A stretch of DNA of 64,000 nucleotides from Barthelona sp. PCE (taxonomy: Eukaryota; Metamonada: BaSk clade). Every line of letters begins with the position of its first letter. Position 1 is the stretch's first letter. The stretch lies in contig JAUFOR010000002.1 of the NCBI GenBank assembly GCA_040285745.1, positions 1,798,001 to 1,862,000 on the forward strand, written 5' to 3'. The notes below the pieces were generated by a model. That model did no database searches, was not told the DNA's origin, and saw only the letters and a program-made list of their open reading frames with translations. A program made the translations under genes and the position numbers. Of the stretch, positions 55,130-64,000 are shown piece after piece.

Positions 55130-58100
55130 ATGAAGAGAAGTGCAGCAACTGCAAATGCAGCACAGATGTTCATCAGAAGGGCATTAAAAGAGATCTCCAA
55201 GCAAGCAAAGCGCAACAACGATGAGTTAAAGGATGCATGCTCAGTTGTTCTTTCAGAGCTTGACCACGACGACGGGACAACCAACGCCGACAAGTATTTT
55301 TTCCCTTTTAAGCTCGCATGCTATTCAGGTATCTCAAAGCTGCAAATCACTTCTCTCAACTGCATTCACCAGCTATTTGTGTATGCTATTCTGAAGGGAG
55401 ACACAGTTGTGGACGCTAATGGCACGCTTATGATTGAAGAAATCGTTAATGTAGTCATTTTCTGTTCCCAGAACTCAGATTACGAAGTTAGCCTTCAAGT
55501 TCTCAAGATAGTCACGATCATGCTGGCGAGCGAGTGGTTGTACATTCCAGACAAGTCAATCACACAGTGTCTCTCATGTGTTTTTGGTCTTCTGCTCTCA
55601 AGCAATCCAAGTGTGCGTCAGACTGCCGATGCAACAATACAGCATGTGTGCAGCACCTTCTTTATGGGCGCAGGCAACAGCGAGTACCGTTTGCATCATG
55701 CTAAATTAGCATGGCGGCATGTCTGTAACATAATCAGCTACATCCCTGAGCAGACTCCGCCCCAGAACAATGATGACATTGGGCAGGGCATTGTTCTCGA
55801 TAAGAACGATATCACTTTGAAGGTTTTCATGCTTGAACTGATTCAGAATCTTTTGAGTTTTGAATTTCCTGCTTTCACTGAGCTTTTCAATGATTATCTT
55901 TACAGTAGTTTGTTGACAATCGTGTGGTCCAATCAGCTGGATATCCTACAGAACGTGTTTAATATTGTGTATGATCTTGTCTATAAGGAGCTGGTTGAAC
56001 CATCATTCTTGATGAATTTTTTCGTCAACTATCTGCTCCCGATCATCCTCCACGACTGCCTCCCACACGAGCTGCAGTTCCTCTGCCTTGAATTCATAGA
56101 GGTACTTTCCAAAAATACAAAATTCATCGCACTGTGTTTTGTCAAATTAGATATGGATATCCTTCATGATAACTTGCTCAATTTCATCATGCGCACCCTC
56201 CAGATCGTCATTTCATCCAAATTTCAGAACAAGAAAACGAGAGTTAAGGCCAGTGAGCTCTTATTGAGTATAATCGCGGCAGTACCACAGTTTGAGAATG
56301 AAAAGTTTTCAGCCTCTGTTTCGTGCTTCAGGGAGGACGTGGAAGAACCTATCAACCTGAACCGGCTCAAGGATAGGAAGGAACACCTTCAGCAGATCCA
56401 ACTGCTCTTTGCAACAGAGAAAAAACAGTTCTGGTACGAGCTATGTGTATTCATGGGCTGCGATGAGGAAATGTGTGATCGATTCAGGAAGGGTATCTCC
56501 AAGATCGACACAGAGACTGCAGAGGTATTTTGCGAGATTTTCTTCAAAGACTTCTGGCCTGAATACGGCTTTTTACTTCCCCGTGTTGCGCTGGGTGGTG
56601 TCGTTGGAGGATACAAGGATTTCAATATAGTCTTTTCTCGAATGTTTATTGCCAACCTCAATTTTAAAGGGCGCTCGTTTTTAGAATCACTTCGACTCTT
56701 AATGGGAAGCTGCGTCGTACCCGGCGAGTCACAAGTTATTAATCGTGTGCTGGAGATGTTCTCAAAGTGCTATTTTGAAGCAAACCCGGAACTGGAAACT
56801 GGTGCTTTCCTCGGTGTTGACCCTGAACTGCTTGATGAGTACGAACAAGAGGCACAGCCATTCATCACGCCTCCACAGGAGCCGAAGGAGGGCGAAGAAG
56901 TGGAAGAGAAGGAGGAAGTCATTGGCATTGGTCTGACAGGTTTCAGCACTCTACATTGCCTTGCATACAGTGTTGTTCTGTTGAACACTGATCTACACAA
57001 CCCCAACAACCGCAGGCGCATGCCAAAGCAGATCTTTGTAGCCAATTACCTGCGTAACCCCGAGTTCTATGTGGACCCGCGATTTCTGCTGCATCTTTAT
57101 GATGATATCAAACGCACAGAATTCACGGCCAATATAAACGACTCGCTTCCAGAGGGAACTACATATGCAGGGTTCTCAGGCGTGACAAGCAGAAAGTTTA
57201 TTGTAATTCTAAACGGTGCCTTAAACACGGAGAACTACCTAAACGATCTTCATCACAACAGAGGTAACAAGTTGTACAACTTCTGCCACGACTTCCACAC
57301 GCTTGCGACGAAACCCGTACGATTGATGGGGCTGAAAGAAAATCGGTATTCTACGTGTGAGATAACGTTTGACAGTACATTTTTTGCCCAGCATTGTCTG
57401 CAAGGTATCGGAGAGACAATTTTATACATTCTCAGGCAATCCAATAGCTCGGAGACCATTAACATTGCTGAAGATATAATGAAAGTTGTGTTCTCATTGT
57501 GGAAAAAGGCAGGTTTCGAAACACATTTTAATATAATCATTGAGAGACTTGTGCAGAACACGACACTCGGAGTCATCGGAACGAACGGCAAGTTCACGCT
57601 TCAGGAATCAATCATTGCTAAGTTAATCATGTATGTAGCGAAAAATTATTTCCAATACATTGATCTTGAAGGATGGGCCAACATTTTGTTGGTTGTTAGC
57701 GAGTGCGATAGGAGGAATGTGAGCTTCATCAATGGTGGTCAACGTGATTATATCTATTCTTTACCGTTTGAACACACTGAGATAGATTTCCTCGATTTCT
57801 TCAAGGCGATCACGCAAGTTTCTGTCAGGGAAATGCAGTATGCGCTGAGCGAGGACGTGTACAGAATGTATTCCGAGAATTGGTTGGTGAACGTATACGA
57901 AATGGCCATCCGAAACAGTTCGTTTTCTGATGAGCTGAAACACGACTCATGGAGGATCTTAAGCAGTCACATTGTTGAACTGTCTCTCAGTTCGCACAAG
58001 AACTGCGCGTTTTTGGGTGCTAACACATTGAGACAGGCGTTGAATCGCCGTTTTCAGTATGGCAGCGACGAAAATCTTGGCGATGATATGCTGCGATGTC

Positions 58101-59686
58101 TGGAGGCAATCGTGTCAAATGTTCGCAGCAGTACGCTGTGCGACCTCATACTGTCCATGCTCCAGGAGCTTATCATGAAGTTCGGATCGAAATGTGCTCC
58201 AACACTGCCTGCAATGCTTAACACAGTACATATTTTGTACACTCGTCAGCAGAGACTGCGCTCCACCTCATTCTCACCAATGAAGCACACGCATCGCGAG
58301 CGTGACGACGACAGTGAGGAAGATGATGGTGAGGAGCAGCTGATCCCTCACAGTCTGGATTTTTGTGAGTTTTTGCTCGAGGAAGGAACCTCTGACTCAC
58401 TCAACCTGTTCAAGTTGAAGGATGTTGTGTCACAACTCAGCAGCTTCCTAATTGATGTCATCTTCACGTTCCCTCAGCACCAGGACAGGACTAACTCGAT
58501 ATTGACCAATTTAACTTCTTCAATGGTGACGTACACCAATAGTAGTGACTGCGATGTCAAGTTTGTTGATGAGCTGTGCGGTGCGCTCCTTACACATATT
58601 GCAGCCGTCATTCCAACGGTACATGATCAGGTAAAGGCGATGCTGCTCAAGATCAGTGAGGATATGTTACTCAACGCACCCATGTCGATCAGTACCAAAC
58701 TAAAGCTCGGCAAGATGTTAATAATGCCTTCAATCGACGAACTGTTTACGCAGGAGACCGAAAACAGTACCCTTCCGCTCTTTTTCCGTGTCTTCTTCAG
58801 GCTGAGTTTGTCGGACGAGAAACTGATGTGCCTGTTCGACACATTCCTTAACAGGACTGACGTGTTCATTACACTCCACCCAACGCTTGTCCAGCAGGTC
58901 CTCAGTGTGTTTGATGAGACGTTTGAGAATACCGAGGACTCTCTTCTGATCAAGAAGGCGGTTGACTTTTTCAGTGTTGTATTTGAATGCATCACAAACG
59001 AAATGGATCATTTACTGGAGCTCGACAATAAGAAACACAACCTCCCAGAGAACATAGCTCGCATCGTACATTCATTCAACACACTTTTCTTTGTTAGTGA
59101 GCAGAACGAGCAGTTTTTGTATGATAAACTATCTAAATCTGGCGAGCGAATTAAACAACTGTCATTCCTGAAACTGGTGGAGAGATTAAAGGATCTCTGT
59201 GTCAAATGTTCAGAGTTTGTTAGTGCTGTTTTGCATAAACGTAGCAAATACTCAGGTTCACCTTCAGTCTTTGAGTTGGAGTATGTTATGTACACATGCG
59301 TCCTTAACCTATGCTCTTTCGAGTTCTTACGTGATATGTACATCGATCCTTGTGTTGATCTCTTCTGTGAAATCGCAAATAATCTGTTTACTAGATTCAC
59401 AGAAGTTTTTGTCCCCAGTATTGACACTCCCCCTTCTGTCATTGCATCTCTTAAGCAATCAACATTGAAGGTGCTCCCTCCGTGCATTCGTAGCATTTTG
59501 AGAATAATTTTCTCATTAACAGGTGTTCCAAATGAACGTTCCAATATAATTCTGAGAAATACGTATGAGAATATGATTAATTTACTCAAAACACCCGTTG
59601 GTACTGTCCTTGAAGATTTGAGATCAATTCTTATTCATCGTATTCCCCAGTTCTTGAGCTTCTATGAAAAAACTCCCAATGAATAA
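55130..59686 (+). CDS. SEC7: BIG/Sec7-type Arf guanine-nucleotide exchange factor
   Basis: From MKRSAATANAAQMF (ATG 55130) the protein has 1518 residues. The N-terminal part (~10-90: FIRRALKEISKQAKRNN, FPFKLACYSGISKLQITSL) matches the dimerisation (DCB) start of BIG1/2 and yeast Sec7. The Sec7 domain spans ~405-660. The glutamic finger is Glu533 in VPGESQ (family LPGEAQ), and YSVVLLNTDLHNPNN is also kept. Between them an acidic insertion of about 45 residues (EPKEGEEVEEKEE) interrupts the domain. Long HDS-like helical regions follow. It should activate Arf at the trans-Golgi. Stop lies nine bases from the convergent gene's stop. An earlier in-frame ATG (55091) adds only 13 hydrophobic residues. 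Confidence 0.9.
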   Translation: MKRSAATANAAQMFIRRALKEISKQAKRNNDELKDACSVVLSELDHDDGTTNADKYFFPFKLACYSGISKLQITSLNCIHQLFVYAILKGDTVVDANGTLMIEEIVNVVIFCSQNSDYEVSLQVLKIVTIMLASEWLYIPDKSITQCLSCVFGLLLSSNPSVRQTADATIQHVCSTFFMGAGNSEYRLHHAKLAWRHVCNIISYIPEQTPPQNNDDIGQGIVLDKNDITLKVFMLELIQNLLSFEFPAFTELFNDYLYSSLLTIVWSNQLDILQNVFNIVYDLVYKELVEPSFLMNFFVNYLLPIILHDCLPHELQFLCLEFIEVLSKNTKFIALCFVKLDMDILHDNLLNFIMRTLQIVISSKFQNKKTRVKASELLLSIIAAVPQFENEKFSASVSCFREDVEEPINLNRLKDRKEHLQQIQLLFATEKKQFWYELCVFMGCDEEMCDRFRKGISKIDTETAEVFCEIFFKDFWPEYGFLLPRVALGGVVGGYKDFNIVFSRMFIANLNFKGRSFLESLRLLMGSCVVPGESQVINRVLEMFSKCYFEANPELETGAFLGVDPELLDEYEQEAQPFITPPQEPKEGEEVEEKEEVIGIGLTGFSTLHCLAYSVVLLNTDLHNPNNRRRMPKQIFVANYLRNPEFYVDPRFLLHLYDDIKRTEFTANINDSLPEGTTYAGFSGVTSRKFIVILNGALNTENYLNDLHHNRGNKLYNFCHDFHTLATKPVRLMGLKENRYSTCEITFDSTFFAQHCLQGIGETILYILRQSNSSETINIAEDIMKVVFSLWKKAGFETHFNIIIERLVQNTTLGVIGTNGKFTLQESIIAKLIMYVAKNYFQYIDLEGWANILLVVSECDRRNVSFINGGQRDYIYSLPFEHTEIDFLDFFKAITQVSVREMQYALSEDVYRMYSENWLVNVYEMAIRNSSFSDELKHDSWRILSSHIVELSLSSHKNCAFLGANTLRQALNRRFQYGSDENLGDDMLRCLEAIVSNVRSSTLCDLILSMLQELIMKFGSKCAPTLPAMLNTVHILYTRQQRLRSTSFSPMKHTHRERDDDSEEDDGEEQLIPHSLDFCEFLLEEGTSDSLNLFKLKDVVSQLSSFLIDVIFTFPQHQDRTNSILTNLTSSMVTYTNSSDCDVKFVDELCGALLTHIAAVIPTVHDQVKAMLLKISEDMLLNAPMSISTKLKLGKMLIMPSIDELFTQETENSTLPLFFRVFFRLSLSDEKLMCLFDTFLNRTDVFITLHPTLVQQVLSVFDETFENTEDSLLIKKAVDFFSVVFECITNEMDHLLELDNKKHNLPENIARIVHSFNTLFFVSEQNEQFLYDKLSKSGERIKQLSFLKLVERLKDLCVKCSEFVSAVLHKRSKYSGSPSVFELEYVMYTCVLNLCSFEFLRDMYIDPCVDLFCEIANNLFTRFTEVFVPSIDTPPSVIASLKQSTLKVLPPCIRSILRIIFSLTGVPNERSNIILRNTYENMINLLKTPVGTVLEDLRSILIHRIPQFLSFYEKTPNE

Positions 59687-59695
59687 AATAATGAT

Positions 59696-62600
59696 TTATT
59701 CCTCTTTTTCAGGTACCTGCTCTGGCTCTGGTTCTGGTTCCGCAGCAACCTTTGGAGGATGTAGTACCTCGGGATCAACCTTAAACTTCAACTCCTTTGG
59801 TTCAAAACTCATTGTTGTGTTGGTTCCACTGATGAGCTTAACTGTCAGGTTATGGTTCTTTGAGTACTTCATTAGTTCATCGAACAGGAAGAAGCCCAAC
59901 ATGTAGTCTCTTCCGTGATAATTTGAGAACAGACTCAAAACATCAATCTCTCCCTCTTCATGGGTTGGGACATCAATGCTGAACTCATTAGGGACACTAA
60001 ACACAAAGTCCACATTTTCTGACTGCTTCGGCCTAATAAAAGTGGTTTCCTTCCTCACATGCTTCTCGCTGATCTCGTCAAGCTCACCAACAAAGCAACT
60101 TCTCTTGCTTTTCAGGTTCAGGCACGATGCATGCGAGTCCAGAATGAACGGCGTGATGTTTTTCACGTAGGTTTTTATCTCATGCATGAATTGTACTCTG
60201 TTCTCTATCAAATTCAGTATATTCGCCGGATTGTGTCTTGTCTTCTTCGATATTGCGTTCACAATGTCGTACAACTGGTTAATCTTCCGGGTGTAGCCAA
60301 TTATATAGTAAAAAAGAAGAGCACTAGTGAAGAAAAGCACAGACTTGTGATCATATATATCAGACATGCTCAGACACGCTACGTTACCAAATATAACAGT
60401 ACACTCTACATTTGAATGTGAAATGATGCGTAGTACACTGGTTGTCATTTTTTCAAGATGACGCTTTTCCGTGGCAACTCTCTCGGCCGCCCAGTAGCTA
60501 CTTTCATATATCTTAACTAACACCTCCAAAGTAAGACAGCTGATGAGATGCTGGATCCACTTAACATTACGGATAACGCCGTTTGTACAGTTTCCGTGCA
60601 GTTCGTATATCGAAGTCCAAATATATCCAAAATTCTTATAGTGGAACGCCGAGAACTCCTCTGCAATCGAGCATGGGTAGGGGACCTCGTCTAGATGATC
60701 TTGAACGTAGAACAGAGCATAGAAAAACGGGAACAAGAATGAAATCTCAGGCTCAACAATGTCCACAAGGTTCAGACCGAGCTTATACATCCAAAAGCCA
60801 ACAATTGCGACATTAAGTCTATGGTGACATTGTGTAGGTAATATGGAAACGATCTCTTTTGTAAAGACAAACAAGACGCGGCTCACAGAGTGTGGTATAT
60901 GTGTGATGTATATTGGGCTGAGCACACTCAAGATCGCGTCGATGCATGTAACGAGAAGGAAGCAACACCTTGATAAACGGGAACAGAGGTCGTTGATGAG
61001 GACACCGAAGCACTTGTTCATTGTTACCAGCATCTCCTTCAAGACCAATGTGAGATCAATTCTTGTGGTTTCACTGAGCCGTACGTCGTGTACAATGCTC
61101 AATTTGATAAGCATGATGATGATCTCAAGTACCAAACAGAGGATATCTTCGTGAGTCTTATCTCCTGTGAAAGCACCGAACATGAAAGCAGAGATCATCC
61201 AAGAGAACGCACTTGCGTCGAACTGCTCAAACCAGACTAACATTAGCATGTATATTGATGTATGCTTTTTGACAACAGAGAAAAAGTCGCTGTGCTCCTG
61301 ACACACACAACACGGACATGATTCGCGGCAGTGGCGTGCAGGTGTTTGCATTATCATCGCATACTCGTCTCCAATACCAATCAAAAGGGTACTTTTTAGT
61401 AACAAGAAGAAATCTCTAACAAAATATACTCCGCTTCTGCTCGTCAACAGAATCCCTTTAACGAAATGGTGCAGAATGAACGATACACGATTAATGAGTG
61501 TATTTAACAGACACTGCAGCCTCTGTAGGTGATTGTCGTTGACTACTGCGGGAATACTCTCGATGAGGGCTCTAAGAATAACCAAGATTGCATTATTATT
61601 GGCATGCTCCTGATATGTCGCACCGATAAGGGGCATCATACAAAACAGATCAATGAGTGAATAACAGTCTTTGTGTAGAAGGTTGAGCAAATAATAGTTT
61701 TCGTTCTGAAAGTGGCGCTTTCGATCGCTCGTTGTTGAGAGTAGGCTGAACGTTGATACTGAAGGGAGCTTAAAGTGATGCACAAAGAATGACAAAGGTA
61801 GTGATGTCACCTTCTCCAGATCCTTTGGGACATCCAACTCATACAGGAATGTGTGTAGCTTCTTGTTTTTGTTAAAAGAAATTCTAGAAACAATACTGAG
61901 GAATTCAATAAGGTCGCTGATTGGGGGCTGCAGTAAATCTGCTCCAGTCATTGTTATGCGCTTGTCTTTGCTATCTGATCCGTAAACAAAACGGATTGCT
62001 CTACTCAAAAGCTCAAACATCATTCTTAACAGCCACCTATCGTGTTTAATGAAGAGAGTAAAGATTAGATCCTCATGGATACCCGCGCAGTATCCCAATG
62101 TCTGCACAATACTGCCCAGTAATGCGTACTTTGTATTATCGAAACTGTCCTCGTCCTCTGAATCAGATTCGTCATGATTGTCGACGATCAAAACATCATT
62201 GGCATAGTATATGAAGTTCAATATCTCAACTAGATCCTTGAAGAATATCTTCCACTCCTCCTCATTGACAGTAAATGCATAGTTTGCCAATTCCTTAATT
62301 CTGCTACGAATTTCTTTTATCGTTTGCTCTATTGTGGTATCATCCAGTGCGGTAAAGTCAATGAATTCTGTGCTTTCTGTGAACTCCAAGGTCTGGAATA
62401 AACGTCTGAGGAAGAAACGACGAACTTCAGGTAAAAATGCTGTATCTACTTCTAAATGAACACTTGGCAGCCACTTGAATATGGGAAGCTCTATGCTGTT
62501 GTAGAACTGCTCCTCATCAGGGAAGAAACGAGTGCGAAAACGATCTATAATAGGATCTTTTTTGAGAGCAGTAGTATCCATCTTGTTTTTTGGTTGATTC

Positions 62601-62782
62601 TTCCTGCTGTCTCGCTTTGCATCGTTAACCTTGATTGGTTTCTCATCAAATTCAGAGCCCCAATGCCAACATGGTGTCGAAATATCTTCAACTGTTAACA
62701 AGCTTCCCAAAACAGGCTTCTCAGCCACTTCATCGATATCAACCTCCTTCTCAGGTGGGACGTGGTTGTTTGTAGATGTCAT
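59696..62782 (-). CDS. 1028-residue helical protein, unknown
   Basis: The protein is predominantly alpha-helical, with Leu/Ile/Phe-rich helices separated by short loops, like HEAT or ARM scaffolds. The N-terminus is polar (DEVAEKPVLGSL) and the C-terminus is Pro/Glu-rich (PPKVAAEPEPEPEQVPEKEE). An acidic stretch DESDSEDEDSFD lies near 205. A cysteine cluster at about 488-500 (CRESCPCCVCQE) could bind metal. No membrane span is continuous enough to be sure, although several helices are very hydrophobic. I do not recognise a family; candidates such as a ubiquitin ligase scaffold or importin-like protein were considered without support. Confidence 0.75.
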   Translation of the reverse strand: MTSTNNHVPPEKEVDIDEVAEKPVLGSLLTVEDISTPCWHWGSEFDEKPIKVNDAKRDSRKNQPKNKMDTTALKKDPIIDRFRTRFFPDEEQFYNSIELPIFKWLPSVHLEVDTAFLPEVRRFFLRRLFQTLEFTESTEFIDFTALDDTTIEQTIKEIRSRIKELANYAFTVNEEEWKIFFKDLVEILNFIYYANDVLIVDNHDESDSEDEDSFDNTKYALLGSIVQTLGYCAGIHEDLIFTLFIKHDRWLLRMMFELLSRAIRFVYGSDSKDKRITMTGADLLQPPISDLIEFLSIVSRISFNKNKKLHTFLYELDVPKDLEKVTSLPLSFFVHHFKLPSVSTFSLLSTTSDRKRHFQNENYYLLNLLHKDCYSLIDLFCMMPLIGATYQEHANNNAILVILRALIESIPAVVNDNHLQRLQCLLNTLINRVSFILHHFVKGILLTSRSGVYFVRDFFLLLKSTLLIGIGDEYAMIMQTPARHCRESCPCCVCQEHSDFFSVVKKHTSIYMLMLVWFEQFDASAFSWMISAFMFGAFTGDKTHEDILCLVLEIIIMLIKLSIVHDVRLSETTRIDLTLVLKEMLVTMNKCFGVLINDLCSRLSRCCFLLVTCIDAILSVLSPIYITHIPHSVSRVLFVFTKEIVSILPTQCHHRLNVAIVGFWMYKLGLNLVDIVEPEISFLFPFFYALFYVQDHLDEVPYPCSIAEEFSAFHYKNFGYIWTSIYELHGNCTNGVIRNVKWIQHLISCLTLEVLVKIYESSYWAAERVATEKRHLEKMTTSVLRIISHSNVECTVIFGNVACLSMSDIYDHKSVLFFTSALLFYYIIGYTRKINQLYDIVNAISKKTRHNPANILNLIENRVQFMHEIKTYVKNITPFILDSHASCLNLKSKRSCFVGELDEISEKHVRKETTFIRPKQSENVDFVFSVPNEFSIDVPTHEEGEIDVLSLFSNYHGRDYMLGFFLFDELMKYSKNHNLTVKLISGTNTTMSFEPKELKFKVDPEVLHPPKVAAEPEPEPEQVPEKEE

Positions 62783-62829
62783 GAAAGATGATAAGTTCTG
62801 CTTAACGCTTTCTTTCCCTTTTTCTTAAA

Positions 62830-63936
62830 ATGAGTAACGAAATTGAACACACCCACGCTATGAGCGACGAAGAAGATATCTTTGACGAGAACAGTGTCTT
62901 CCCTACACCTTCACCTAGTCCGATTTCCATTATTGTAGAGAACGGTCGTGCTCACCGACAATTCGTTCCCCCAGGCTGCGTTCTTAAGATCAGCAACATG
63001 GCACTGGACTTCACAGCCACTATGGGCACTTGTGCTTCCGGTTTCATTTTCCATGACGGTAATCCTTTCTGTCTTGGTACTCTCACCATGCCTGAGTGTC
63101 CCAACGCCAGCTTTGCCACACCCTACGAATTCCACGGTCCTTGCACACTTGATTTTGGTGTTCTTGCACGCACTCGTCCTTCTGAGCATGCTGATGAAGA
63201 AGAGTTTTCTGCAATCTCTCTCAGTGGTATGATCCACTACGTGCGTATCAGCGAGCTCACCATCGCCGCCCTTGAGGCCACTGATACTGAGCAGGAGATG
63301 TCCTTTGATGCTATGGCCGAGATGTGCGCTATTGAGTACAAGGAAGAGCTGATCTCTGCTGAGGGAGAGCCCGAGTACAACGAGGAAGATGAGGTCGAAC
63401 CCCTCGGTGAAGAAGTTGAGGAGATCGAGTCTGAAGACATTGATTCGGAGGATGAGAGAAAACAGGTTGCACTTCTAAAGAAGCAGCTCGCAAAGGAGGA
63501 GGCTATGTACGCCCAGAGCGAGGAGGAAGAGGAGCCCAAGATTGAGCGCCGTCGTCGTAAAGGCGAGCCTTCAGAGAAGAAGGGGGCCCCTGAGCCTACA
63601 TGGACTACCATCAAGGGTGGTGTTAAGATCAGAGATCTCACCGTTGGAAATGGTGAAGTCGTCCAACGTGGTAACCGTGTTAAGGTCAAGTACGAGGGTC
63701 GCCTAAAGAACGGTAAGGTTTTTGATGCTGGTTCTTTCAAGACTAAAATTGGTGTCGGTAACGTTATCAAGGGTTGGGATCTTGGTCTCACAAACAAGAA
63801 GTACCCTTGTTTCGTTGGTACTGTGCGTGAGCTCATCATTCCTCCCAAGATGGGTTATGGTGCTCAAGGCACTACCGGAATTCCTGGTAACTCCACTCTT
63901 TTCTTCACTGTCGAGGTTCTAGCCATCCGTCGCTAA
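62830..63936 (+). CDS. nucleoplasmin-like FKBP (Fpr3/Fpr4/FKBP46 type)
   Basis: The 368-residue protein has an N-terminal nucleoplasmin-like beta domain (~30-140: VPPGCVLKISNMALD, ending YVRISELTIAAL). A long acidic region follows (~160-235: EEDEVEPLGEEVEEIE and on) with a short basic stretch (RRRRKGE). The FKBP domain is at ~262-368. It shows KIRDLTVGNGEVVQRGNRVKVKY, GWDLGL (with GW as in active FKBPs), MGYGAQGTTGIPGNSTLFF and VEVLAIRR. Proteins of this build are nuclear histone chaperones and proline isomerases acting on chromatin and rRNA genes. The usual Asp of FD is kept (VFDAG). It diverges from the 1028-residue gene with 47 bases between ATGs. Confidence 0.92.
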   Translation: MSNEIEHTHAMSDEEDIFDENSVFPTPSPSPISIIVENGRAHRQFVPPGCVLKISNMALDFTATMGTCASGFIFHDGNPFCLGTLTMPECPNASFATPYEFHGPCTLDFGVLARTRPSEHADEEEFSAISLSGMIHYVRISELTIAALEATDTEQEMSFDAMAEMCAIEYKEELISAEGEPEYNEEDEVEPLGEEVEEIESEDIDSEDERKQVALLKKQLAKEEAMYAQSEEEEEPKIERRRRKGEPSEKKGAPEPTWTTIKGGVKIRDLTVGNGEVVQRGNRVKVKYEGRLKNGKVFDAGSFKTKIGVGNVIKGWDLGLTNKKYPCFVGTVRELIIPPKMGYGAQGTTGIPGNSTLFFTVEVLAIRR

Positions 63937-64000
63937 TCAATTGTCGAATAAATTATCTATTTTGACTTGTACAATGTTTTTTTACCTTTTCTAAATGCCT

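Noticed and set aside
549-63936. Large frames antisense to, or in other frames of, long genes (for example inside CCDC40, PGDH and BIG)
   Set aside because: They overlap genes with clear homology, vary in length with the GC content of the sense codons, and show no features of their own.

Overview
This window reads as nuclear DNA of a compact, intron-poor, flagellated protist. About 40 protein genes lie on both strands with short spacers. They encode eukaryote-only machinery: COMMD5, ESCRT-III Snf7, AP-3 delta, a BIG/Sec7-type Arf exchange factor, SRP68, an Arp2/3 subunit and NOL9. CCDC40 indicates a motile axoneme. TAA, TAG and TGA all close genes, so the genetic code is standard. Two tiny introns (44 and 38 nt) are supported by reading-frame logic. 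Both start GTATG and end in a fused branch-point/acceptor of the form CTTACATTTAG or CTAATGTTTAG. This resembles the arrangement known in metamonads such as parabasalids and Giardia. With Arp2/3 and AP-3 also present, a parabasalid-like or free-living metamonad fits best, but the species cannot be fixed from sequence alone.

Layout. 1-3.5 kb: a partial gene and a large type I surface protein. 4-12 kb: M1 aminopeptidase, a coiled-coil protein, ARPC3 diverging from an AFG2-like AAA ATPase, NOL9/Grc3 kinase and a four-TM protein. 12.3-15 kb: CCDC40, apparently broken by one base near its C-terminus. 15-23 kb: a COPI-associated-like membrane protein, a low-complexity Lys-run protein, COMMD5, the first of three paralogues of an unrecognised ~628-residue family, a 181-bp tandem repeat with RNA-like hairpins, and an acylated LRR protein. 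23-33 kb: AP-3 delta, a tandem pair of secreted ten-cysteine proteins, a REEP/HVA22 protein, SRP68 (with intron), a Rab-like GTPase and Snf7. 33-41 kb: a coiled-coil protein, a short phosphoglycerate dehydrogenase, an Arf-like GTPase, an RRM protein, a candidate U5 snRNA, a secreted VWA/His-Gly-rich protein (signal peptide on its own exon) and a WH1 protein. 41-54 kb: a USP7/47-like deubiquitinase, two more ~628-residue paralogues flanking a TauE/SafE transporter, a Pus1-type pseudouridine synthase, an ER cyclophilin, an SH3-PH protein and a FRAY-like kinase carrying RFxV docking motifs. 54-64 kb: a metallophosphoesterase, BIG/Sec7, a 1028-residue unknown and a nucleoplasmin-like FKBP.

There is no operon-like logic. 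Several genes nevertheless serve shared cell systems: membrane traffic (AP-3, BIG, Arl, Rab-like, Snf7, COMMD5, REEP), actin (ARPC3, WH1), ribosome/RNA work (AFG2, NOL9, Pus1, SRP68, U5) and secretion (several signal-peptide proteins). Convergent neighbours nearly touch, in one case with zero bases between stop codons. The least explained signals are the ~628-residue family, the ten-Cys secreted pair, the 181-bp structured repeat, the kinase with internal RFQV motifs, and the split CCDC40.
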